Counted from the stretch's first letter, positions 1-7,041 are shown. The stretch: 14,890 nucleotides of DNA from Candidatus Saccharimonadota bacterium (GCA_004554425.1 SFMI01000038.1:1-14890), one strand, 5' to 3'. The notes: generated by a model not told the origin, from the sequence alone. Numbers and translations are program-made.

Positions 1-2
1 CT

Positions 3-890
3 TTGAAACTCCAAGAAGGTAAGGCAGATGTGGTCAATGTGGTGTCCATGCTTTTAAATGGACGAGAAATAAGGGGGCTAAGCGAAACTCCTAATTTAGA
101 AATCGATGATAGTGTCCAGCCTGATGTTTACGATTTAGCTCTCAGCTTTATCGAAAAGACTGAACGTGGTGGAGCTCAACCTGTAGTTAACTACTTGGTG
201 AAAGAAGCCAAATTGGCACAAATTGGAGTTAATAAGCCAACTTCGTTTTTGGAGAACATTTTTACCATGCGTTTGAGTCCCAAAGGCATTATTGAAGGAT
301 TCGAACTTATTAAAGGGCGCAAGTCTAATTTGCTTGACGATACGCATACTGCTCAGCTTTTATCTTCTCTGTGGATTGGCCGTCCTAACAAGAGGGTGCG
401 CATAGGTGAACCTTGGGATAGTCGCTGGGTTATCAACTATCCTTTAGACACAGTTTCTGGCAAGTCTTTAGTTTTAGAACATCGTCTCAAATATTCTATT
501 GCTGATATTCGCCATGACGATAACGGTATGGATGTAGCTCAAATTAACTATATCGGCTCCATTGTAGTTAGTCCCAAAGAAAAATTACCGGAAAATGTGG
601 AAGTTTTGGGCAAAGGGCGCATTGAAGGCCAAGCTTATATGAACATAAAAGACGGCTCCGTAATTGTCGCTGACGACAGAACCGTTTGGGTTTATGCAGT
701 GCGTTTTTTTGATGAAGATATGGAAGACTTGAGAATTTTTGATCGCAAGAGTCGTGTTTTCAGACCAAGAGTTGTTCCTAAAGCTGGAGCTGAATTTAGT
801 AGCGCTATGCCCAAAGATGGGGAAGCCCCCGGACTCAATCAAGTTGAGAAGCAATCTCAAAATGTGAATGCCTCTAAGGCTGATTCTTAA
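3..890 (+). CDS. Unidentified protein, truncated by the left window edge
   Basis: The reading frame is already open at the first bases. The TTG at position 3 has no room for a ribosome-binding site, so the gene almost certainly begins upstream and this is its C-terminal 295 codons. I do not recognise the family with certainty. The last third (about residues 130-255) is rich in alternating beta-strand patterns: 'RIGEPWDSRW', then 'LEHRLKYSIADI', then 'GKGRIEGQAYMNIKDGSVI'. This recalls uncharacterised exported beta-rich proteins of the DUF6263 type, in which a 'G+.W' motif is followed by paired strands. That comparison is from memory and is only a suggestion. The C-terminal 40 residues are polar and probably disordered. 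No transmembrane segment is visible in the part present. It ends 42 bases before a strong terminator, so it is the last gene of its transcription unit. Confidence 0.75.
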   Translation: MKLQEGKADVVNVVSMLLNGREIRGLSETPNLEIDDSVQPDVYDLALSFIEKTERGGAQPVVNYLVKEAKLAQIGVNKPTSFLENIFTMRLSPKGIIEGFELIKGRKSNLLDDTHTAQLLSSLWIGRPNKRVRIGEPWDSRWVINYPLDTVSGKSLVLEHRLKYSIADIRHDDNGMDVAQINYIGSIVVSPKEKLPENVEVLGKGRIEGQAYMNIKDGSVIVADDRTVWVYAVRFFDEDMEDLRIFDRKSRVFRPRVVPKAGAEFSSAMPKDGEAPGLNQVEKQSQNVNASKADS

Positions 891-932
891 AAGTAATTTT
901 CTTCTATTTTGAAGGAATAACAATTATATTTA

Positions 933-971
933 AGCTCAGCCATTTTTATCGAGGTGGCTGGGCTTTTTTTT
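933..971 (+). terminator. Rho-independent terminator of the first gene
   Basis: AGCTCAGCCA (933-942) pairs with TGGCTGGGCT (955-964) over 10 bp with one T-G wobble. A run of eight T (964-971) follows. It lies 42 bases after the stop codon of the upstream gene and separates it from the division gene. Confidence 0.9.
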
Positions 972-999
972 GTCAATTTTAGTAAGCCTGACCGAAAAA

Positions 1000-1046
1000 G
1001 CAGGAAACCATTCAAAGCAAGCTCGAATATTCCTGCGGCTTCTTTT
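1000..1046 (+). promoter_or_regulatory. Hairpin with T-rich tail ahead of the division gene
   Basis: GCAGGAA (1000-1006) is the exact reverse complement of TTCCTGC (1030-1036), with a 23-base loop. The right arm is followed by GGCTTCTTTTTG, a terminator-like tail. It sits directly before the G-rich segment and start region of the next gene. It could be a second terminator, an attenuator, or chance. The stem is short and the loop long, so support is modest. Confidence 0.35.
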
Positions 1047-1093
1047 TGTTGGGGGCGGGGGTATTTTCTTCCGACAAAATAGCTGGGGCGGTT

Positions 1094-1519
1094 TTGATAA
1101 CGAAACTTAGACGTTTTTTAAGGTCTTCTCTTTTCATTAACGGTGCTTTTGGCGCGATCTTATTGGTTTTGCTTGTAGTGGGCATATACTACGGTTGCAC
1201 GATTATTTCCGAGCAGCGTCAAGAGTACCGGGTTAAGTTGGCTCAGTTGGAAGAATGTGAGCGCGATGTTGCTCAAGTTCAGGCTGAAGTCGATATCTTG
1301 GAGAAAAAGAAGGCTCGTTTACAACAAGCCGATGGAGTTAAAGATGCGGCTAGGGAAAAGTTGGGCATGGTAAGTAAAGGCGAGGTCGCCTATGTTGTTA
1401 AGGGAATGCCCGATGAGGAAGATCCTTCCAACAGAAAGAGAATTTCTGCCGGAACTTACAAACCTGGACGCAGGCCCTCTGGCTTCTTTTTCACCTTTTT
1501 CGGCCCTCTCATTTTTTAG
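1094..1519 (+). CDS. Septum formation initiator family protein (DivIC/FtsB-like)
   Basis: This is a small bitopic membrane protein of the divisome. DivIC/FtsB proteins form a coiled coil with FtsL and bridge to the FtsQ/DivIB branch during septal peptidoglycan synthesis. From the TTG at 1094 it has 141 residues: a basic N-terminus (MITKLRRFLR), one transmembrane helix at about 13-36, and a coiled coil at about 37-78. Residues 85-102 ('AAREKLGMVSKGEVAYVV') are the family signature at the end of the coiled coil. A basic, then aromatic tail ('FFFTFFGPLIF') follows. The frame is also open back to TTG codons at 1046 and 1049. I prefer 1094 because the basic N-terminus then directly precedes the helix, but no well-spaced Shine-Dalgarno site supports either choice (GGGGCGG ends only 1-2 bases before 1094). 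It stands alone between terminators. The family is clear, but choosing divIC or ftsB as the name needs phylogeny. Confidence 0.85.
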   Translation: MITKLRRFLRSSLFINGAFGAILLVLLVVGIYYGCTIISEQRQEYRVKLAQLEECERDVAQVQAEVDILEKKKARLQQADGVKDAAREKLGMVSKGEVAYVVKGMPDEEDPSNRKRISAGTYKPGRRPSGFFFTFFGPLIF

Positions 1520-1534
1520 CTTGTGAATTAAAAT

Positions 1535-1581
1535 AAGAGCGGACAAGTGAAAGTTACTTCTCACTTGTCCGCTCTTGCTTT
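1535..1581. terminator. Bidirectional terminator between convergent genes
   Basis: AAGAGCGGACAAGTGA (1535-1550) and TCACTTGTCCGCTCTT (1561-1576) form a perfect 16-bp stem with a 10-base loop. GCTTTTTG follows on the plus strand, and on the minus strand the stem is followed by ATTTTAATT. It therefore can end the division gene on the plus strand and the L,D-transpeptidase operon on the minus strand. Confidence 0.88.
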
Positions 1582-1585
1582 TTGT

Positions 1586-1619
1586 GGCGTTCTTCCGGGA
1601 ACGCCTATTTATTTTCTTT
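1586..1619 (+). terminator. Second hairpin with T-rich tail
   Basis: GGCGTTC (1586-1592) pairs with GAACGCC (1599-1605) over 7 bp with a 6-base loop, followed by TATTTATTTTCTTT. It is probably a back-up terminator for plus-strand transcription, just before the stop codon of the opposing gene. Confidence 0.55.
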
Positions 1620-1628
1620 TAGCTTTTT

Positions 1629-3404
1629 TTAGGGCCAGTAACGTTTGAGAATAGGATCATCCTCATCACCTTTAAATATGCACACTTGGGTGCCGACATT
1701 GACGCGCTCATAAAGATCTTCAATATCGGGAATAGTCATGCGCATACAACCGTGGGAAGCTTTGGTACCTACCGTATCGGGGTATGGTGTACCGTGGAAA
1801 CCGACAGAATCGCCGAAGCCAATCCAGCGTGTCCCTAACGGATTGTTAGGGCCAGGAGGAATTTGCTTAGCATCTTTGGCCCACTCGGAATTGGGGGGCA
1901 GCCAAGTGGGATCCTTGGCCATATCTGAAATAAAATAAGCTCCCAGAGGAGTAGGATGCTCATCGACTCCAATAGCCACTTGATAGTAACGCGTATTGTT
2001 TGCTTCGTCGACTAACACTAAAGAATATTGAGACAAATTGACGTATAAGCGTGTGCTTAAAGCGCTAGTAACCAAAACACCGGCTATGCCATCTTGACCT
2101 AAATTGGCTTCGGCTTGCAAGTGCATGACCGCTTCTTTAGTCTTTTTGTCAAATTTGCCCTTAACGTAGCCTTCTTGCAAATAGCCTCGCAAAGCTAAGC
2201 GGCGTTGCAATTCAGCCACATCATCACCTATAGCGCCTAAACCTAAGGGGGCTTGCCCATATTTTTCGGTAGTATTCACACCAAAAGTAATGCCGCGTTT
2301 GGTCGATAAGCCAAAATTGTCGTAGACAATTACTTCGACCAAATGGGTACCTTCATAAAGTGTAGGTAATTTATAGCGATAATTGAGCGTATTTTGGGTA
2401 GAAGCAGTCTTAGTAACCTCAGCTAAATCGGAGTTGGACTCTTTAGACTTAGCCGAAACTACTTCTTGGCTCATTTGTCCATCAGCTTCTACCTTAAGCA
2501 CGGTAAATTCTGTATTATCGACACTTTGGCGTAAAACGCCATCTACATAAATATCTAATTTGGCCACTCCTGAATCGGCATCTGTAGCTTTTATATCAAA
2601 AGTGAGGTCTTTACTAATAAAAATAGTATAGGGATCTTTGGGGCCTACATCTATACGCTCGTAACTTTTTCCATTAGATGCAGTAACCGGAGCTTGCTTT
2701 ATAACTGGCTCTACATGAGGAGGCTCAAAGTCGCAAATAAATTGGCGTTGGCCAGAAACTGAGTTGCCAGCTTCATCGTGTACATTCCAATTGATAGTAC
2801 AAAGGCCACGCTTTGTAGGTAAAGTTAGGCAGAAAAAGCCTTTTTCGTTAGCTTGAGCAGTAACCGAATGCTCACCTATGGAAGCCGTAACAACTGCGCC
2901 GGGTTGATCGGCAGTGCCTTGTAAAGTAATTTTGTTTTTATTGGATTTATAACCGGCTACGGGGTGAGAAATACTCACTTTAGGAGGAACTGTATCGACA
3001 ACTACCAGCCAGCGCTCGTCATATTGGCCAGATTTTATAGCAAAAATATGCTCTCCGTCGGCTAAAGCACTCGGTTGAGCCGAAGCGCGTCCCAATAACC
3101 AGTCGTTGCTCACTTCTAGCTCTTGCCCATCTACAGTAACTTTTATAGGAGCAGGGGGAAGGCCAGAATAATTGACACAAAGGATAGGAGCAGAGTTGGC
3201 AACAGCCAATTTCATACCCACCTTAGGAGCGTGCGCTGATAAATTCAAATCACCTATAGCAACACTGTCAATTTGAAAATGGCCAGATTTATAGATATAA
3301 AGTGATATTAAAAGAAGCAGCGCAAAGCCTATAACTGCCGAAGCTATAGGGACAACTCCCCAAACGAAGCTCTTCTTGCTCTGCGCTGATTGACAAGTAG
3401 TCAT
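1629..3404 (-). CDS. Membrane-anchored L,D-transpeptidase with Ig-like and peptidoglycan-binding domains
   Basis: This is an envelope enzyme expected to form 3-3 crosslinks in peptidoglycan, or to attach protein to it, through a catalytic cysteine. The 591 residues read in order: a short cytosolic tail; one transmembrane helix at about 14-37; a beta-rich linker; an Ig-like domain at about 138-228 ('TVPPKVSISHP' to the 'DEAGNSVSG' turn); and a second Ig-like region at about 260-378, with 'DADSGV' and 'YDNFGLSTKRG'. A PG_binding_1 domain follows at about 387-450 ('DDVAELQRRLALRGYL'). The YkuD catalytic domain occupies about 452-591, with H537 in 'FHGTP' and the active-site motif SHGC at H551/C553. 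All expected catalytic residues are present. It is the last gene of a minus-strand block, 28 bases after the Nudix gene. The ATG has only a distant, weak GGCGGA upstream. The long, modular extracytoplasmic part suggests the catalytic domain is held away from the membrane. Confidence 0.93.
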   Translation of the reverse strand: MTTCQSAQSKKSFVWGVVPIASAVIGFALLLLISLYIYKSGHFQIDSVAIGDLNLSAHAPKVGMKLAVANSAPILCVNYSGLPPAPIKVTVDGQELEVSNDWLLGRASAQPSALADGEHIFAIKSGQYDERWLVVVDTVPPKVSISHPVAGYKSNKNKITLQGTADQPGAVVTASIGEHSVTAQANEKGFFCLTLPTKRGLCTINWNVHDEAGNSVSGQRQFICDFEPPHVEPVIKQAPVTASNGKSYERIDVGPKDPYTIFISKDLTFDIKATDADSGVAKLDIYVDGVLRQSVDNTEFTVLKVEADGQMSQEVVSAKSKESNSDLAEVTKTASTQNTLNYRYKLPTLYEGTHLVEVIVYDNFGLSTKRGITFGVNTTEKYGQAPLGLGAIGDDVAELQRRLALRGYLQEGYVKGKFDKKTKEAVMHLQAEANLGQDGIAGVLVTSALSTRLYVNLSQYSLVLVDEANNTRYYQVAIGVDEHPTPLGAYFISDMAKDPTWLPPNSEWAKDAKQIPPGPNNPLGTRWIGFGDSVGFHGTPYPDTVGTKASHGCMRMTIPDIEDLYERVNVGTQVCIFKGDEDDPILKRYWP

Positions 3405-3432
3405 AATATAAAAACTGTCCGCCAGAATTCAG

Positions 3433-3966
3433 TTATGCTCTTTGATTCAATAAGAAATAAAGACCTGTAAAAACTTTGAGATCGACTTGGATACCGGCAG
3501 CCATTTTTACCTTAAGCCACTCTTCGACATCATCCAGAGGAACCAAGTGTACTTGGATTTTTTCACTACTGTCGCCGCCGCCGGGGCCAACTTTCTTGAT
3601 GTTCTTGGCTAAATAAAAAGTGATAATTTCCGAAGTAATGCCTGCAGAGGCTGGCCCTTCGGTTAAATAGATCATCTTTTTAGCTCTGTAGCCGGTCTCT
3701 TCTTCAAGTTCACGTTGGGCTGCTTCTTCCAAAGTTTCGGAATGGCAACCGTCTTTGTCTCCCACTAAGCCGGCTGGAAACTCAATAACTCTTCCGTGAC
3801 AGGGAATACGTTCTTGTTCTACCAGTACTACTTCTCCATTGGGAGTACAAGCCACCATAGCTACTATACCGGTGACATTTTTGCTGCGCTGGGCATATTC
3901 CCAGCGTCCTTCGCGTATTAAATTTATGAATTTGCCTGCGTAAAGAATTTCTGTATTATTAGTCAT
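3433..3966 (-). CDS. Nudix hydrolase, ADP-ribose pyrophosphatase-like
   Basis: A cytosolic enzyme expected to hydrolyse a nucleoside diphosphate linked to another moiety, most likely ADP-ribose to AMP and ribose-5-phosphate. The 177-residue length is normal for the family. The Nudix helix is clear: E77, then seven residues, then 'RELEEETGY' at 85-93, with the metal-binding glutamates in that segment. It is preceded by 'EFPAGLVG' (62-69) and followed by 'EGPASAGITSE' (103-113), as in ADP-ribose pyrophosphatases. One oddity: the loop between the conserved glycine (G66) and E77 has ten residues ('LVGDKDGCHS') where the usual spacing is five. The ATG at 3966 has GGAG about ten bases upstream, one of the better ribosome-binding sites here. 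It lies 94 bases after the amidohydrolase gene and 28 before the transpeptidase gene, probably in one transcript. Substrate assignment is by similarity only. Confidence 0.9.
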   Translation of the reverse strand: MTNNTEILYAGKFINLIREGRWEYAQRSKNVTGIVAMVACTPNGEVVLVEQERIPCHGRVIEFPAGLVGDKDGCHSETLEEAAQRELEEETGYRAKKMIYLTEGPASAGITSEIITFYLAKNIKKVGPGGGDSSEKIQVHLVPLDDVEEWLKVKMAAGIQVDLKVFTGLYFLLNQRA

Positions 3967-3981
3967 TGCAAATCATCTCCA

Positions 3982-4031
3982 AGAAGGCCGCTCAATTCTA
4001 GCCGCTTACTGCAAAACCTGCAGAAGGCCGC
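3982..4031. repeat. 10-bp direct repeat in the gap before the Nudix gene
   Basis: AGAAGGCCGC occurs exactly at 3982-3991 and 4022-4031, 40 bases apart. Between them is CTGC-N7-GCAG, a small dyad. The left copy lies just upstream of the Nudix Shine-Dalgarno. The spacing is close to four helical turns, compatible with a protein-binding site, but chance cannot be excluded. Confidence 0.4.
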
Positions 4032-4060
4032 CGAACCGTCTTTCGAGCCGAAATAAGCTT

Positions 4061-5293
4061 TCACTGCTTCAAAGTCACGCTTTGATGTTCTTTGTCGATA
4101 ATGTATTCCCGGTAGCCCAAAACTGGATCGGCACTATAGCCGGATAGTAATTCCTCTATAGTGATAGCTTGTTCTGGTTGAGGAGGAAAAAGGGCGCTTT
4201 GCAAAGCTGGGGCCAGTCCTGAAGGCATACCGTCTGAGCCCCAAAGTAAATCTTTTCCTGGTAAAAAGCCGACCTGATCGATAAGCATACGCAATGGATT
4301 ATTGCGCTTACAGCAAACTGGACTGAGCTTATGGGCGTAAACTGATGAATCATGGCTGAAATTGGGTTGCATACAAAGCGTTATTCCCAATTGTTTGCAC
4401 TCTTGAGCTTGCTTTAAAGTAATAAACTGACAATGTTCCAGACGCAACTTAAAGCGACAGCCAGTCGGTTTAGGGCCACAACTTTGCAAAATGCGCAGTA
4501 CTTGAGCAATGGCCATGTCTCCTATAGTGTGGATAGCCGTATCCGCTTCCCAAGCTATACATTTACGTAAAATAGCTGCCAATTCATCGTCTTCATAAAT
4601 AAGGACGGGATGGCCATTTTTAACATAGCCTTCGCTTATAGCAGCTGTGCCAGCTCCCAAAGCTCCATCGGCAAAAAGTTTAATGCGTATCCTTTCAGTA
4701 GCATGGTTTGTGGTCGCATTTTGCTCTTTTTCTAGGCTGTCGCTTTCACGCCAAGGCCGACGGGTTTTTATCTTAAAATTGCCACACAGCTTAGCCGCAC
4801 AAGCGTAGGGAAGCGTATACATCATATCTTCAACACCGTAAAGCCCAGCCTGGCGCCAATTATCTATGCAACGCTTGAAAGCTGGAGCTAAATGTTCGGC
4901 GCTTAAGCATAGCGCCGGATTCTCCGAGAAAAAGAAAAAAAGTTTGGCCATTTCTTTTTCGGCTTGCTTGGCTGTGCGAGGATAAGGTTCTAGGTGCTCT
5001 TTTCTGAGTATGTCGGCGGCCTTGGCATTGCAAGTATAACCGTGCAAACAATTGTTGAGAAAAATTAGCGGCGGAAGTGACTTCAAGTCGGTCTCAGTAA
5101 GCTGTATAGCTTCATTGCGCAAACCTACAACTACAGTTAAATAGCTGTCGGACTTAATGTTAGTGCGCAAATAAGCCAGCATATCTTCTTTTGACGTATA
5201 TTGGCCAACATAAGGAAAGCAGCTTAGCATGGCGCTGAAGCTTAGGTGATTATGATGGTCAAATATTAAAGGAAGGCGCTCTATATACGACAT
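4061..5293 (-). CDS. Short amidohydrolase family 3 (YtcJ-like) metal-dependent hydrolase
   Basis: A metal-dependent hydrolase of the amidohydrolase superfamily. Related proteins hydrolyse amides or formamides, but the substrate here is unknown. Expected metal ligands are visible: H14-N-H16 near the N-terminus ('DHHNH'), K205 in 'KLFADGALG' (candidate bridging lysine), H255 in 'AIHTIGD', H287 in 'RLEHCQ', and D354 in 'WGSDGMPSG'. At 410 residues it is about 100 or more shorter than typical YtcJ proteins. It starts only 13 residues before the HxH motif, so it lacks the N-terminal half of the small beta domain, and the C-terminal half is reduced to the 'YSADPVLGY' segment. The frame is uninterrupted, so this looks like a compact form and not a recent break. 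No signal peptide is present. The ATG lies 12 bases after the stop of the secreted-protein gene and has no Shine-Dalgarno, which suggests translational coupling. Confidence 0.88.
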   Translation of the reverse strand: MSYIERLPLIFDHHNHLSFSAMLSCFPYVGQYTSKEDMLAYLRTNIKSDSYLTVVVGLRNEAIQLTETDLKSLPPLIFLNNCLHGYTCNAKAADILRKEHLEPYPRTAKQAEKEMAKLFFFFSENPALCLSAEHLAPAFKRCIDNWRQAGLYGVEDMMYTLPYACAAKLCGNFKIKTRRPWRESDSLEKEQNATTNHATERIRIKLFADGALGAGTAAISEGYVKNGHPVLIYEDDELAAILRKCIAWEADTAIHTIGDMAIAQVLRILQSCGPKPTGCRFKLRLEHCQFITLKQAQECKQLGITLCMQPNFSHDSSVYAHKLSPVCCKRNNPLRMLIDQVGFLPGKDLLWGSDGMPSGLAPALQSALFPPQPEQAITIEELLSGYSADPVLGYREYIIDKEHQSVTLKQ

Positions 5294-5305
5294 TACGGCG
5301 TTTGT

Positions 5306-6016
5306 TTACTTTGAGGACGTTTTCTCCGGAACCCATTGGCTAAGCTTTAGAGCCTTATTCTCGACAATAAATTCGGCACGATCGCACTTAGGCTGGCTAT
5401 TTTGATTATACTCAAAAACCTTACCCACAAGAACTTTTGGTTTAAGTTGACCGCTGGGATTAGATAAAGTCTCGAGCCAACGAGCGTGAGGGCCGTAATC
5501 CTGAGGCAATTTAGTCCAGTAGAAAGTATTACTGGAGTCTTTACCCATTAAACATTGACTGGATTCATAGGTAAGGGTGCCTTTATTGTTATCCCAAGTC
5601 CAAATAGCAAAGACAGCTGGGCGAACATCTGAACGGGGGACAGAGACCAATATTTGAGGTTTGTCACCTTTTATCTGTCCGGCCATTTGTAAATCGGAAA
5701 TACCCCACATAAAATAGCCCATAGCGCGTTTGTCTTCATATGAAGCTATCTCCGGACTTCTACCTAGCACTTTTCCGTGGCGATCGGTTATTACTAATTT
5801 GGCAAAAGCGTTATTATCTTGATCGATCTTAAATACTTTCAGACTGATATTTTCGCAATACCTATCTCCGTCAAGATCGGCTCGTATAGTCTGTACGGTT
5901 TGGCCGACTTTGTATGGTGGCTCTTGGGCAGCTTGAGCTTGACTGACACACCACAAACTCGCAGCCAAAATTCCTAAACAAGCGGCAGAGGAGTAGGCAA
6001 TTTTTTTTAAATTCAT
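5306..6016 (-). CDS. Secreted protein of unknown function with a DLDGD motif
   Basis: A 236-residue exported protein I cannot assign to a named family. It has a clear Sec signal peptide: 'MNLKKIAYSS' basic start, a hydrophobic core at about 8-23, and a likely cut after A29 ('AQA|AQEPP'). The Cys at 23 follows Trp, so it does not form a good lipobox. Near the mature N-terminus 'ADLDGDRYCE' (47-55) resembles the acidic loops of VCBS/FG-GAP or dockerin-like calcium sites, followed by strand-like segments such as 'KLVITDRHGKVLG'. This pattern is common in secreted proteins that report on or bind the envelope, but no function can be named. It is the first gene of the minus-strand block. The start at 6016 has CAAGGGGG about 11 bases upstream. 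A TTGTCA at 6075-6070 could be its -35 box, but the -10 is weak. Confidence 0.82.
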   Translation of the reverse strand: MNLKKIAYSSAACLGILAASLWCVSQAQAAQEPPYKVGQTVQTIRADLDGDRYCENISLKVFKIDQDNNAFAKLVITDRHGKVLGRSPEIASYEDKRAMGYFMWGISDLQMAGQIKGDKPQILVSVPRSDVRPAVFAIWTWDNNKGTLTYESSQCLMGKDSSNTFYWTKLPQDYGPHARWLETLSNPSGQLKPKVLVGKVFEYNQNSQPKCDRAEFIVENKALKLSQWVPEKTSSK

Positions 6017-6115
6017 AAAGTTAAAAACCCCCTTGAAGAAACAATAGATAAAACCGAGTGGATCTTTCTTGACAACTACAGCTTTCCTTTGCTGTTACCT
6101 CGATCTTTTCTAGAC

Positions 6116-6160
6116 AAAAAAATCCCGGCGCTACTTGGCTTAGATAATAAGTAGGCCGGG
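6116..6160 (-). terminator. Rho-independent terminator after the cytosolic phosphoesterase gene
   Basis: On the minus strand CCCGGCCTACTT (6160-6149) pairs with AAGTAGCGCCGGG (6136-6124) as a 12-bp stem with one bulged base. ATTTTTTT follows. It isolates the upstream phosphoesterase gene from the four-gene block below it. Confidence 0.88.
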
Positions 6161-6190
6161 TTGTTCCGAAATAATGTGAACTAAATTTTT

Positions 6191-6904
6191 TTAGAAAAGC
6201 TCAGGTGGAGTTAGCTGGCTACCATTCCAAATGAGGGCGGGCTTAAAATCTAAATAGTCAGCCGAAGTTAAGTAATAATTTACTCCATTTTGGCTGTAGC
6301 TTAAACCTGGCTTGGTGTAGTTATGAATGTGGCCAAAGACGCAAGCGTCTACTTTGTATTTCTCAAGTAAAGCGCTAAATTTACTCTCTTGCATAGCTCC
6401 AGCTTGCGGAGGATAGTGCATCATAGCTAAGCGCAAACTAGCTTGCGGATCTAAGCTTTTTAAGCCTAGCTCTAGTCTGGCCAACTCGCGTTGAAAGATC
6501 TTTTCGTCTTGAGCGTCGTACTCTGGAGAAGTAGTCAAAGCCCAGCCTCTTGAGCCGCAAATACTCACTCCGTCAATATTAACAGAGTCGTTTTGGACGA
6601 AAATAAGCTCAGGGTAAGTATCGCGCAAACGGCTAATACTCTGCCACCAATAATCGTGGTTGCCCCTAATGAGCACTTTTTTGCCGCTAAGAGCGGTAAG
6701 CCAATGCAAATCTTGTTGAGCTTCCGGTGGGCGCATAGCCCAAGAAATATCGCCTGCTACTAAAACAATATCGTCAGGCTTAACTAATGCGTTCCAATTG
6801 TCAGCAATCTTTTGCCAATGACAGCGCCACTTTTCGCCAAAAATGTCCATGGCTTTATCATTGCCGAAAGATAAATGTAAATCACTTAATGCGTAAATAT
6901 TCAA
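6191..6904 (-). CDS. Cytosolic calcineurin-like metallophosphoesterase
   Basis: A dinuclear-metal phosphoesterase of 237 residues. Numbered from the TTG at 6904, the motifs are: D8-x-H10 in 'LSDLHLSFG', GDISWA (52-57), GNHDYWW (81-87), HYPP (163-166) and GHIH (191-194). All five metal/phosphate motifs are intact. This type, with 'GDISWA' and 'GNHDYWW', is widespread in Bacillota, but its natural substrate is not established. No signal peptide or membrane segment is seen. The frame is open to a TTG at 6922, but that codon abuts a perfect TATAAT (6919-6914), so a transcript from that promoter could not contain it. The TTG at 6904 is therefore preferred and would be nearly leaderless. It is divergent from the secreted phosphoesterase gene and ends at its own terminator. 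Confidence 0.9.
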   Translation of the reverse strand: MNIYALSDLHLSFGNDKAMDIFGEKWRCHWQKIADNWNALVKPDDIVLVAGDISWAMRPPEAQQDLHWLTALSGKKVLIRGNHDYWWQSISRLRDTYPELIFVQNDSVNIDGVSICGSRGWALTTSPEYDAQDEKIFQRELARLELGLKSLDPQASLRLAMMHYPPQAGAMQESKFSALLEKYKVDACVFGHIHNYTKPGLSYSQNGVNYYLTSADYLDFKPALIWNGSQLTPPELF

Positions 6905-6913
6905 AACACCGCA

Positions 6914-6942
6914 ATTATACAAAGACTTATTTTTTTGCGCAA
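6914..6942 (-). promoter_or_regulatory. Promoter of the cytosolic phosphoesterase gene
   Basis: On the minus strand TTGCGC (6942-6937) is separated by exactly 17 bases from a perfect TATAAT (6919-6914). Transcription would begin near 6907, leaving about three bases before the TTG start at 6904. The -35 box matches consensus only at TTG, so strength rests mainly on the -10. Confidence 0.6.
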
Positions 6943-7041
6943 GATAGGCAGAAAACTTTATTTTTTTGTTATAACAGAGGTTGTCCCCTCAAGCTTGCCA
7001 AAATGTTTGATCTAAAAATATATGAAAGGCCAACAATCAAT

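Noticed and set aside
1535..1605. The two adjacent hairpins between the division gene and the transpeptidase, considered as a mobile-element end or repeat.
   Set aside because: They have different sequences, no target duplication, and the T-rich tails expected of terminators.
4156..5051. Short minus-strand open frames inside the amidohydrolase gene, considered as signs of frameshift.
   Set aside because: The main frame is continuous with all metal motifs in order; the others are out-of-frame shadows.
6787..7041. N-terminal extension of the secreted phosphoesterase frame.
   Set aside because: It overlaps the divergent phosphoesterase gene and would bury the clear signal peptide that begins at ATG 7042.
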